A stretch of 11,051 bases of DNA. Origin: Faucicola sp937889485. Its GTDB lineage: Bacteria > Pseudomonadota > Gammaproteobacteria > Pseudomonadales > Moraxellaceae. A program made the translations under genes and the position numbers. Within the stretch, counting starts at the first letter, position 1. The number at the start of each line of letters is the position of its first letter. Location of the stretch: assembly GCA_051653685.1 (NCBI GenBank), contig JBOFWQ010000021.1, positions 1-11,051 of the forward strand. The letters are read 5' to 3'. This document shows, piece after piece, positions 1 through 5,824 of the stretch. The notes beneath the pieces are model-generated. The model had not been told where the DNA came from and made no database searches. It was given only the letters and a program-made list of their open reading frames with translations.

Positions 1-388
1 TTGGCAGGTGATGCTCAGGGCACATCGGCGTACCCACACGCGCATACAGCAGCCGCAAATAGTCATAAATCTCGGTAATCGTACCGACTGTGGAGCGCGG
101 ATTATGGTTGGTGGATTTTTGCTCAATGGCAATGGCAGGAGATAAGCCTTCGATGCTATCGACTTCGGGCTTTTCCATTTGTGATAAAAACTGGCGTGCA
201 TAGGCAGATAGGCTCTCAACATAGCGCCGTTGCCCTTCGGCATATAGGGTGTCAAAGGCTAGGCTAGACTTGCCTGAGCCTGATAAGCCTGTGATGACGA
301 CCAGTTTGTCACGAGGGATGTCGATGTCGATGTTTTTGAGGTTGTGGGTGCGTGCGCCACGGATTTTGATTGCGTCGTGTTGGGGCAT
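1..388 (-). CDS. uvrA: UvrABC excinuclease subunit A, N-terminal part (partial)
   Basis: UvrA is the damage-sensing ABC-type ATPase of nucleotide excision repair; it works in the cytoplasm as a dimer and loads UvrB. The reverse strand reads from ATG at 388-386 into about 129 codons and runs off the window at base 1. The translation starts MPQHDAIKIRGARTHNLKNI, the usual UvrA opening, followed by the Walker A motif GLSGSGKS at about residues 34-41. Next come the family stretches FDTLYAEGQRRYVESLSAYA and, further on, EGLSPAIAIEQ and NPRSTVGT. Only about one seventh of the usual 940-residue protein is present. The ribosome site before the start is weak (AGAAG about 8 bases upstream). I saw no LexA-type box upstream. 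Identity is very secure; what lies beyond base 1 cannot be seen. Confidence 0.97.
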   Translation of the reverse strand, partial: MPQHDAIKIRGARTHNLKNIDIDIPRDKLVVITGLSGSGKSSLAFDTLYAEGQRRYVESLSAYARQFLSQMEKPEVDSIEGLSPAIAIEQKSTNHNPRSTVGTITEIYDYLRLLYARVGTPMCPEHHLP

Positions 389-411
389 TGGGCTGCTTCT
401 TATAGTTGTTT

Positions 412-455
412 GGGGAAAGAAAAGATGGAGTTTTAATGGGGGAAATGGGTGGGGG
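412..455. other. G-tract cluster in the uvrA leader
   Basis: Four runs of G lie on the plus strand: 412-415, 438-442, 447-449 and 451-455. Three are within 18 bases and the fourth is separated by a 22-base gap. The cluster lies 24-67 bases upstream of the uvrA start, with the G-rich strand as template for uvrA. A G-quadruplex is possible but needs one long loop. The rest of 389-600 shows no gene and no clear uvrA promoter. Confidence 0.35.
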
Positions 456-606
456 TTTCAAGGTTTTTGCTCAGTAAAAAATGACACCCAGTCACAGAAG
501 CTAGGTTCACAAAGTCTACGTTCATTATCTATCACCATCCATCACAAATAGGCTACAGACAATTTTAAAACGATTACCAAAATTAGGTGATATAAAATTG
601 CTTAGG

Positions 607-640
607 TTTTACAAGTGTTTTACAATGGTAAAATAATAAT
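607..640 (+). promoter_or_regulatory. Toxin-antitoxin promoter with overlapping operator-like repeat
   Basis: TTTTAC occurs twice in direct orientation (607-612 and 618-623). The second copy forms a perfect inverted repeat with GTAAAA at 628-633 around a 4-base spacer. A TTTACA -35-like hexamer (608-613) with AATAAT (632-637, spacer 18) or TAAAAT (629-634, spacer 15) as -10 overlaps the repeat. This is the arrangement expected for autorepression by a ribbon-helix-helix antitoxin. The repeat is seen directly; operator function is inferred. A good ribosome site, GAGGAA, follows just before the antitoxin start. Confidence 0.5.
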
Positions 641-655
641 AAGCGAGGAATAATC

Positions 656-904
656 ATGGCAAATCTTAACATCCGTATCGATGACAACATCAAAGAGCAA
701 GCTTTCGCTAACTTTGCCACACTGGGTATAAGCCCATCAGACGCTGTCCGTACCTTTTTGGCTTATGTTGCTGACACAGGCAAAATGCCCATTCGCCAAG
801 TTATCGTATCAGACGAAGATGCAGAACTGATTGCTATCATCAAACAACGCCTAGCCGAACCTGACAAAATCAAAACCACCACGCTAGATGAGCTATTCGC
901 ATGA
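656..904 (+). CDS. RelB/DinJ-family antitoxin
   Basis: This 82-residue protein is the antitoxin of a type II toxin-antitoxin pair. It should bind and neutralise the RelE toxin encoded next to it and, with it, repress its own promoter. The N-terminal half has the ribbon-helix-helix pattern: a beta strand with alternating residues (NLNIRID, residues 3-9), then two helices (about 11-22 and 27-40) with GISPSDAVRTFL, a stretch typical of RelB/DinJ antitoxins. The C-terminal part is charged and ends with LDELFA, fitting the flexible toxin-binding tail. The start is well fixed by GAGGAA about 6 bases upstream. The stop codon overlaps the toxin start as ATGA (901-904), so translation is probably coupled. 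I give no symbol because relB and dinJ cannot be told apart here. Confidence 0.92.
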   Translation: MANLNIRIDDNIKEQAFANFATLGISPSDAVRTFLAYVADTGKMPIRQVIVSDEDAELIAIIKQRLAEPDKIKTTTLDELFA

Positions 905-1203
905 GCGAAACCGCAAAAATTTATACCATCAAAGTACATGAGGATTTTGTCAAAGAACTCGCGGGTCTTGATGCGGCAATACGCAATCAACTGCGAAAAA
1001 AACTCGATAAAATTGTAGAAAATCCGCATATTCCCAAAAATCGCTTAAGTGGTGACTTGCATGACTGCTATAAAATCAAGCTATTAAAAGCTGGGGTACG
1101 ACTGGTTTACCAGGTAAACGATGATGAAATTTTTATCTTATTGCTAACGGTTGGTAAACGTGCGGAAAATGAAGTTTATGGTATTGCTAAAACAAGGGTT
1201 TGA
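901..1203 (+). CDS. relE: RelE-family mRNA interferase toxin
   Basis: This 100-residue protein is a ribosome-dependent endoribonuclease toxin that cuts mRNA in the A site when not held by its antitoxin. It resembles E. coli RelE (95 residues) over most of its length: the stretches CYKIKL, GVRLVYQV and VGKR followed by EVY are shared. The catalytic residues described for E. coli RelE (K52, K54, R61, R81, Y87) all have counterparts at the same spacing: K58, K60, R67, R87 and Y93. It therefore looks active. The start overlaps the antitoxin stop by four bases. There is no frameshift or truncation. ParE or YafQ are other members of the fold, but the RelE signature with its full set of lysine, arginine and tyrosine residues favours RelE. 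Confidence 0.93.
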   Translation: MSETAKIYTIKVHEDFVKELAGLDAAIRNQLRKKLDKIVENPHIPKNRLSGDLHDCYKIKLLKAGVRLVYQVNDDEIFILLLTVGKRAENEVYGIAKTRV

Positions 1204-1211
1204 CATAGAAG

Positions 1212-1240
1212 AATCGCTCAACCAGGCGATTTTTTATTTT
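1212..1240 (+). terminator. Rho-independent terminator after the toxin-antitoxin pair
   Basis: AATCGC (1212-1217) and GCGATT (1226-1231) form a 6-bp stem around an 8-base loop and run into a T-rich tract (1230-1242). It begins 8 bases after the toxin stop codon and would close the two-gene operon. Confidence 0.65.
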
Positions 1241-1281
1241 TTATAAAACCCTTAAACCTTGCTATACTTGATTGAATCAAG
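1241..1281 (+). promoter_or_regulatory. Candidate promoter and palindrome before the coiled-coil protein gene
   Basis: TATACT (1263-1268) is a good -10 box, with a weak TTATAA -35 (1241-1246) 16 bases upstream. Directly over the expected transcription start is a perfect palindrome with 7-bp arms and a one-base centre: CTTGATT-G-AATCAAG (1267-1281). Its place suggests an operator for a dimeric repressor, but no regulator is known for it. The ribosome site before the ATG at 1322 is weak. Confidence 0.4.
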
Positions 1282-1321
1282 GAACTAGAAAATTTGCAAA
1301 CGTAAGATTTGAGACAATACC

Positions 1322-2323
1322 ATGGCAACCCTAACCCCCGAACAACTCGATTTTTTAAAAAGCCACCATATTCCGCTTGATAAAACCTTTGACGCCAGCG
1401 GACTATCCAGCAAAGAATACAAAGCCAAAATGAAAGAAAATGGCGCGCTGGTCGCCTACGGTGTACCGCCATGCCCCAAAGGTCATACCCTAAAGAACAA
1501 ACAAGCCAACTGCCTACAATGTAACCCCCAAGCCATCGCCTCTATCAAGCGCCAAGCCACCGCAGGGGATGTCTATATCGCCGTATCACCCAGCCAGCTA
1601 CTTGCCAAAATTAGCGTCATAGCTGATGCTAGCAGCATTGAACAAACCCTTAACCAACAAGCCCACGCAGGTATCACTGATTGGCAACTTGCCATGATTG
1701 CGCATACCCCATCGATTGGACAGGTAGAAAATCACCTGCAGCACCGCCTGGCTGAGTATCAAGTTGCCAAAAAGCTGAGCGAACACCAAAAAGTCACCAA
1801 AGCCTCAGCAATTTATGCGGTTGATGTGCACGAAGCACTAGAAATTTTAAATGAATTAGCGCTTGAGGTTGACACACTAGATACTGATGTTTTGGACAAT
1901 TTTCAAGCCCGCTACCAAAACCAAGTGGCACAAGCTCAGCAGCAAGCCCAGCAGCGCCTACTTGAACAACAGGCGCGCGCACAGCAAGCACTCGAAGAAC
2001 AAGTAAGACAAAATCAGCAACAACTTGCCGAGCAGCAGCAGGCACAGCAAATACTCAAACAACAAAAACAAGCCCAAAAAAAGCAGCGTCAACAAGCACT
2101 TGATGCCAAAAAATCCCAAAAACAACCGCAAACACCGCTTACCCAAACAGCCGATATCCCTGCCAATCGCGATGGCGAGCACGCGCCAAACACCAACCCC
2201 ACCGCCAAGCTGCAGCGCTCAACTAGCGGTTTGCTAGAGCGCCAAAAACCACTGATTTGGCTGGTAGTTGCTATTGCCGTGGCGCTGGTGATTTTGGTGA
2301 TGGTATTTGCGATCATGAAATAA
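1322..2323 (+). CDS. Zinc-knuckle, GIY-YIG-like, Q-rich coiled-coil membrane protein of unknown function
   Basis: Function unknown. In this 333-residue protein I see four parts. Residues 1-50 are a helical lead with FDASGLSSKEYKAKMKENG. A Cys/His knuckle follows, with C51, H55, C64 and C67, probably binding zinc. Residues 81-147 follow the GIY-YIG/T5orf172 pattern: VYIA (84-87), KIS (96-98) where the family usually has KIG or YIG, DWQL (120-123), and a helix with E136. The usual catalytic arginine after the second strand is not apparent, so nuclease activity is doubtful. Residues about 190-265 are extremely rich in Gln and Ala, likely a coiled coil. After a polar linker, residues 310-331 form one hydrophobic segment ending in K333, so the protein is probably tail-anchored with its bulk in the cytoplasm. 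It has its own promoter-like sequence and no obvious operon partner. The GIY-YIG relation is inferred from pattern only. Confidence 0.75.
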   Translation: MATLTPEQLDFLKSHHIPLDKTFDASGLSSKEYKAKMKENGALVAYGVPPCPKGHTLKNKQANCLQCNPQAIASIKRQATAGDVYIAVSPSQLLAKISVIADASSIEQTLNQQAHAGITDWQLAMIAHTPSIGQVENHLQHRLAEYQVAKKLSEHQKVTKASAIYAVDVHEALEILNELALEVDTLDTDVLDNFQARYQNQVAQAQQQAQQRLLEQQARAQQALEEQVRQNQQQLAEQQQAQQILKQQKQAQKKQRQQALDAKKSQKQPQTPLTQTADIPANRDGEHAPNTNPTAKLQRSTSGLLERQKPLIWLVVAIAVALVILVMVFAIMK

Positions 2324-2352
2324 TTTTATAATCATTAAAATAGGCATATAAT
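2324..2352 (+). promoter_or_regulatory. Candidate promoter for the yajR-type gene
   Basis: A perfect TATAAT (2347-2352) lies 33 bases before the ATG at 2386, with a poor TTTTAT -35 (2324-2329) at 17-base spacing. An AT-only inverted repeat (2323-2328 with 2336-2341) overlaps the spacer; it may be chance in this AT-rich stretch. Confidence 0.5.
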
Positions 2353-2385
2353 AAGCCACTTTTGGCACAACGGTTGTGAGTGATT

Positions 2386-3783
2386 ATGTCTAAAAATTCC
2401 AATGCCACTACCTCTACCATGAATGCTTCAGAAAAAAAAGCAATCGCTGGGCTAGGGGGGATTTTTGCCCTACGTATGCTGGGGTTGTTCATGATTGTGC
2501 CCGTATTCTCAGTGTATGGCAGCCAGTACAGTTATGCAACGCCGTTTTTGATTGGGCTTGCCATTGGCATCTATGGGCTGGGGCAAGCGATTTTTCAGAT
2601 TCCAATGAGTTTTTTGGCAGACAAGTACCCGCGTAAGCCGATTATTATTGCAGGCTTGTTGGTATTTGCGTTGGGTGGGGCAATTTGTGCCTTATCTACC
2701 GATATTTATATGGTGATATTAGGGCGGCTGATCGCAGGTAGCGGCGCAGTCTCTGCCGTAGTCATGGCACTGCTTGCCGATGTTACGCGTGAGGAGCACC
2801 GCACCAAAGCCATGGCAACTATGGGGCTAACCATTGCCATGTCAGTAATGGTGGCATTTGGGCTTGGGCCTGTTTTGACCCATCTTCTTGATATTTCTGG
2901 GCTATTTTGGGTGACGGTGGCTTCGGCAATTTTAGCCATTGGCTTGCTGGCGATTGTACCAACGCCAAGTCGTGTACTCAAGCACAATCTCAATAATCAT
3001 ACGGTCAAGCAGCAGTTTTTGGAAGTGCTAAAAATTGGCGATATCAATCGCTTGCATCTCGCGATTTTTGCCTTGCATTTATCGATGACCGCCATGTTTA
3101 CCTTGCTGCCACATCAGTTCAAAGACGTTTTGGGGCTAAGCGTGTCTCAGCAAGGGTTTGTGTATTTGCCCTTATTGCTACTTGGGTTTGTCATTGCAGT
3201 ACCATTGATTATTATTGCCGAAAAAAGACGTAAAATGCGAGGCGTATTTTTGGCATCATTAGCCACCTTGGTGGCAGGCTTGGGGTTTTTGGCGGTGGCT
3301 AGTCAAACCACGTGGGGACTTATTGCAGGGCTTGCTATTTACTACATTGGTTTTAATAGTCTAGAGGCGACCATTCCCTCTTGGATATCCAAACGCGCAC
3401 CCGTTGCCAACAAAGCCACCGCCATGGGGATTAACTCATCAGCGCAGTTTTTGGGGGCATTTGTCGGCGGTGCGATGGGTGGAATATTATTGACCCAACC
3501 GATGTGGCTGTCTTGGAGTGTGTTAGCCGTGGTTACGGTGGTGGCGCTATTGTTTATTTTGCCAATCGCCTCACCGCCTTATCTAACCAGCCTCACCATT
3601 GTCTTACCAAAAGAGGGCGATATCGCGGCATGGTCGCAGCAAATTTTGGCAATTGCTGGCGTGGATGAGATGGTCATGATGCCAAAAGAAGGCATTGCGT
3701 ACCTCAAACTTGATAAAGCGCAATTGACCGAAAACACGCGACAGGATTTGTCACGTCTTACGGGGCAGACGCTAGCAATTTAA
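2386..3783 (+). CDS. yajR: MFS transporter with C-terminal YAM domain, YajR type
   Basis: This 465-residue inner-membrane protein is a member of the major facilitator superfamily, probably a proton-driven exporter; its substrate is unknown, as for E. coli YajR. It follows YajR closely from the N terminus: GLGGIFALRMLGLFMIVPV, GLAIGIYGLGQAIFQIP, the motif A loop FLADKYPRKP (about 76-85), then RLIAGSGAVSAVVMALLAD and TREEHRTKAM. About twelve hydrophobic segments end near residue 394. The last 71 residues (from ASPPYLTSL) are soluble and match the ferredoxin-like YAM domain of YajR. I chose ATG 2386 because GTGAG ends 5 bases before it; a GTG at 2380 in the same frame would add two residues. In Moraxellaceae this gene commonly lies between uvrA and ssb, as here, although three other genes intervene on the uvrA side. 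Confidence 0.92.
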   Translation: MSKNSNATTSTMNASEKKAIAGLGGIFALRMLGLFMIVPVFSVYGSQYSYATPFLIGLAIGIYGLGQAIFQIPMSFLADKYPRKPIIIAGLLVFALGGAICALSTDIYMVILGRLIAGSGAVSAVVMALLADVTREEHRTKAMATMGLTIAMSVMVAFGLGPVLTHLLDISGLFWVTVASAILAIGLLAIVPTPSRVLKHNLNNHTVKQQFLEVLKIGDINRLHLAIFALHLSMTAMFTLLPHQFKDVLGLSVSQQGFVYLPLLLLGFVIAVPLIIIAEKRRKMRGVFLASLATLVAGLGFLAVASQTTWGLIAGLAIYYIGFNSLEATIPSWISKRAPVANKATAMGINSSAQFLGAFVGGAMGGILLTQPMWLSWSVLAVVTVVALLFILPIASPPYLTSLTIVLPKEGDIAAWSQQILAIAGVDEMVMMPKEGIAYLKLDKAQLTENTRQDLSRLTGQTLAI

Positions 3784-3806
3784 TAAAAACTTTAGTAAAG
3801 TAACGG

Positions 3807-3835
3807 TATTCAGTACCAGTCAAATTGTGTAAAAT
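3807..3835 (+). promoter_or_regulatory. Weak candidate promoter for ssb
   Basis: TAAAAT (3830-3835) could be a -10 box; the matching -35 position (3807-3812, TATTCA) is poor. It is placed suitably, 33 bases before the ssb start. Co-transcription with the upstream transporter (85-base gap) is equally possible. Confidence 0.3.
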
Positions 3836-3867
3836 TAGTGGTATCACCCTATTATCAAGGAATTTCT

Positions 3868-4575
3868 ATGCGCGGCGTTAACAAAGTAATTATTGTAGGT
3901 AACCTTGGTTCAGACCCAGAAGTCAAACAATTTGCCAACGGGGGCAGCGTGACCCGTATTGCAGTCGCCACCAGTGAGCAGTGGAATGACAAACAAACGG
4001 GCGAACGCCGTGAGCAAACCGAGTGGCACCGTATTTCACTCTTTAATAAATTGGGTGAAATTGCCGCGCAGTATCTTCGTAAAGGCAGCCAAGTCTATAT
4101 CGAGGGCAGCTTACGTACCAACAAATATACCGACCAAAACGGCATTGAACGTTATGCAACAGAAATTCGTGCCGAACAAATGCAAATGCTAGGCAGCAAC
4201 AACGCAGGTCAAAGTGTTTATGGCGGCAATAACTTCACCCAAAACAACCAGAATAACCAAAATACCAACTTAAATGCCAACAACGGCGGCGGTTTCAACG
4301 CCAACAACAATGGCGGTGGCTACCAACAACCACCCCAAGGTGGCTATGCTCAGCCTACCAATATGCCAAATACCAATCATTATGGCGGGTATCCCAGTCA
4401 AGCCAACAACCCAGAGATGGGGCTTAACAATAACCAATTTGTTGGAAATCATCACCCAGCGCCTGCGGCAAATCCTGCTGGACAAAACCCAGCACTTACC
4501 ACCCCAAAACCTGGCGCCGTTGATGATGATATTCCTTTCGTCTATATATCAAATCAATTAGTTGGAATTATCTAA
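3868..4575 (+). CDS. ssb: Single-stranded DNA-binding protein with extended C terminus
   Basis: SSB coats single-stranded DNA as a tetramer in replication, recombination and repair and recruits partner enzymes through its acidic C-terminal tip. The OB-fold (residues about 1-110) is clear: MRGVNKVIIVGNLGSDPEV, TEWHRISLFNKLGEIAAQYL, RKGSQVYIEGSLRT and MQMLG all match E. coli SSB. Residues 111-216 are the Gly/Asn/Gln/Pro-rich linker. The tip DDDIPF is at 219-224, but the frame continues with VYISNQLVGII to residue 235. In known SSBs the tip's last Phe is the free C terminus and its carboxylate is bound by partners, so this extension is unusual. ATG 3868 follows AAGGAA at good spacing and matches the family start; a GTG at 3838 in the same frame is unlikely. 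A strong terminator follows. Confidence 0.96.
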   Translation: MRGVNKVIIVGNLGSDPEVKQFANGGSVTRIAVATSEQWNDKQTGERREQTEWHRISLFNKLGEIAAQYLRKGSQVYIEGSLRTNKYTDQNGIERYATEIRAEQMQMLGSNNAGQSVYGGNNFTQNNQNNQNTNLNANNGGGFNANNNGGGYQQPPQGGYAQPTNMPNTNHYGGYPSQANNPEMGLNNNQFVGNHHPAPAANPAGQNPALTTPKPGAVDDDIPFVYISNQLVGII

Positions 4576-4584
4576 CCAATTTTT
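4556..4584 (+). terminator. Terminator-like imperfect hairpin overlapping the ssb tail
   Basis: Bases 4556-4565 pair with 4572-4581 (ten positions, one mismatch, one G-T pair) around a 6-base loop, ending in five T (4580-4584). It overlaps the last codons and stop of the extended ssb frame, which suggests this DNA was once untranslated. Weaker than the hairpin just downstream. Confidence 0.35.
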
Positions 4585-4600
4585 AAATGAGTTAATTTAT

Positions 4601-4638
4601 AAGCCGTTAATAGTCATAGTGATATTAACGGTTTTTTT
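4601..4638 (+). terminator. Rho-independent terminator of ssb
   Basis: CCGTTAATA (4604-4612) and TATTAACGG (4623-4631) form a perfect 9-bp stem with a 10-base loop, followed by seven T. Flanking A/G bases can lengthen the stem into the T tract. It lies 28 bases after the ssb stop and isolates ssb from the secretion genes. Confidence 0.88.
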
Positions 4639-4924
4639 ATTTTATGGCGTCTAGTTACTTTTTGACTCGATGAGATTGCAGCGACTCACGCCTAATAAAT
4701 CAGCCTACCAATCATGCTGATGGCGAAATATAATAAAAAAATGGGTAAAATCAATTGATAAGAAAATTTCGATATTTTTTTAATTGACATTACAACGCAA
4801 CAAAAATCAGTTATGATAAACTGTTTTAATCCATAAAAATGTGGCAGTGTTATCTGATAGCCTACGCTTGCGAACTCAGTCTGTATAGCAAGCGGTTAAA
4901 CTAAGTCAATAAAAATATTTAGGC

Positions 4925-4956
4925 AATTGCTGATTGTAGTTTGGTAATCAGCAATT
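4925..4956 (+). repeat. Perfect 11-bp inverted repeat in the gspN leader
   Basis: AATTGCTGATT (4925-4935) and AATCAGCAATT (4946-4956) are exact reverse complements around the 10-base loop GTAGTTTGGT. There is no T tract on either side, so it is not a plain terminator. It ends 31 bases before the chosen gspN start and could act as an operator or as an mRNA hairpin near the ribosome site. Confidence 0.7.
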
Positions 4957-4974
4957 TAAATCATGATTGGTAAA

Positions 4975-4978
4975 AAGG
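4975..4978 (+). promoter_or_regulatory. Ribosome binding site deciding the gspN start
   Basis: AAGG (4975-4978) is the only Shine-Dalgarno-like sequence near the gspN start. It is 9 bases from TTG 4988 and only 3 from TTG 4982, so 4988 is favoured. No ATG in this frame lies nearby. Confidence 0.5.
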
Positions 4979-4987
4979 TAATTGAGT

Positions 4988-5812
4988 TTGGCAAGTGTAA
5001 ATCCCTTACGTCCGACAAAACTATGGTGGTTGGTAGCGCTATTATTGCTTTGCTTAAGTTTGGTGATACAATTACCTGCACAATGGTTGGTACAAAAATT
5101 TGCCCCCAATAACCCCTACTTACAGCAAATCTCTGGCAACCTTTGGCAAGGTCAAGCCAATTGGCAGCTCATGACTCGACCCAACACGCCGCTGGCAGGT
5201 ACGCTAGACTGGCAATGGCAGCCTTGGCATCTATTTACAGGCAAACTTGGCATGAAGGTAGTAGTTCGTACAGGTAGCACCAATTTGCAAGGGGTGGTAG
5301 AATTCAACCAACGACTGTGGCAAGCCGAAAATTTTAATGGCAAAATCACCCATGAGACCTTAAGTCAGCTAGTTAGCTGGCAGTTACCCGATGCGCCCAT
5401 TCAAGTCAAAGATGTGGCAGTCACAAAAAACCAACAAGGCTACCAAGATGCCAAAGGCACGCTTAATTGGGCAGGTGGCACGCTGGTTTACCCCAGTGGC
5501 GGGCAAACTTATCCCATCAAACTACCCATCATGGTAGGGACGATTGGTAGTGATAAAAGCCCCAGTAACTCTTCATCAAGTAGCGCCCCACCAAGCAATG
5601 ACAATTCGACTGCCCAAGCCAAACGGTTGCAAGTGGCACTTACCACGCCAAACGGTGAAAGGCTAGGTGACATCGCGATTGACCCAGATAATATGGTTGA
5701 CATCGCCCTTACCCAGCGCCTTCTTAAAAATATGCCAAATTATCAAGGTAACGGGGCGGATGATAGTACCGCGGTATCGCTGCGACAGCCCCTTAGTAGC
5801 ATGAGCCAATAA
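4988..5812 (+). CDS. gspN: Type II secretion system protein N
   Basis: GspN is an accessory inner-membrane component of the type II secretion system; its exact role is unclear even in studied systems. The 274-residue protein has one N-terminal membrane segment (about 12-30, WWLVALLLLCLSLVIQLPA) and then a periplasmic beta-rich domain. Family-like features are LPAQWLVQKF after the membrane segment and the SGNLWQGQANW motif (about residues 49-59). A Ser/Pro/Asn-rich linker lies near residues 187-208 and splits the soluble part. The start is TTG; 4988 has the better ribosome-site spacing, but TTG 4982 (two residues longer) cannot be excluded. It is followed after 12 bases by gspC, and the order gspN-gspC-gspD supports the call. 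Sequence similarity alone is weak, as is usual for this family. Confidence 0.82.
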   Translation: MASVNPLRPTKLWWLVALLLLCLSLVIQLPAQWLVQKFAPNNPYLQQISGNLWQGQANWQLMTRPNTPLAGTLDWQWQPWHLFTGKLGMKVVVRTGSTNLQGVVEFNQRLWQAENFNGKITHETLSQLVSWQLPDAPIQVKDVAVTKNQQGYQDAKGTLNWAGGTLVYPSGGQTYPIKLPIMVGTIGSDKSPSNSSSSSAPPSNDNSTAQAKRLQVALTTPNGERLGDIAIDPDNMVDIALTQRLLKNMPNYQGNGADDSTAVSLRQPLSSMSQ

Positions 5813-5824
5813 CGAGTAATCGAC

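Larger units (their letters stand above)
4639..4987 (+). other. Gene-free, hairpin-rich leader region upstream of gspN
   Basis: No open frame of interest and no tRNA is seen here. The stretch holds four inverted repeats: 4689-4725 (ATCAGC/GCTGAT, plus an outer CGCC/GGCG beyond a 6-base bulge), 4808-4823 (CAGTT/AACTG), 4865-4894 (CGCTTGC/GCAAGCG, 16-base loop) and 4925-4956 (11-bp stem). The 5-mer ATCAG or its complement occurs six times. A promoter could be TATGAT (4812-4817) with TTACAA (4790-4795) 16 bases upstream; TTGACA at 4784-4789 is too far from that -10 (22 bases). If so, the gsp transcript would have a leader of roughly 160 bases containing the last two hairpins. Confidence 0.5.

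Noticed and set aside
249..551. Plus-strand frame of 100 codons at the uvrA start
   Set aside because: Its first half is antisense to the clear UvrA P-loop region, the rest is gap sequence of low complexity, and there is no family resemblance.
3790..3802. ACTTTAGTAAAGT palindrome after the transporter gene as a terminator
   Set aside because: The stem is short and AT-rich and no T tract follows; it may be chance or a weak operator.
3838..3867. GTG start giving ten extra residues before SSB
   Set aside because: SSB proteins start near RGVNKV; ATG 3868 has AAGGAA at the right distance, and the GTG has no ribosome site.
4784..4817. TTGACA and TATGAT as one strong promoter before gspN
   Set aside because: The spacing is 22 bases, too long for a standard sigma-70 promoter; only the -10 with a weak TTACAA was kept as a candidate.
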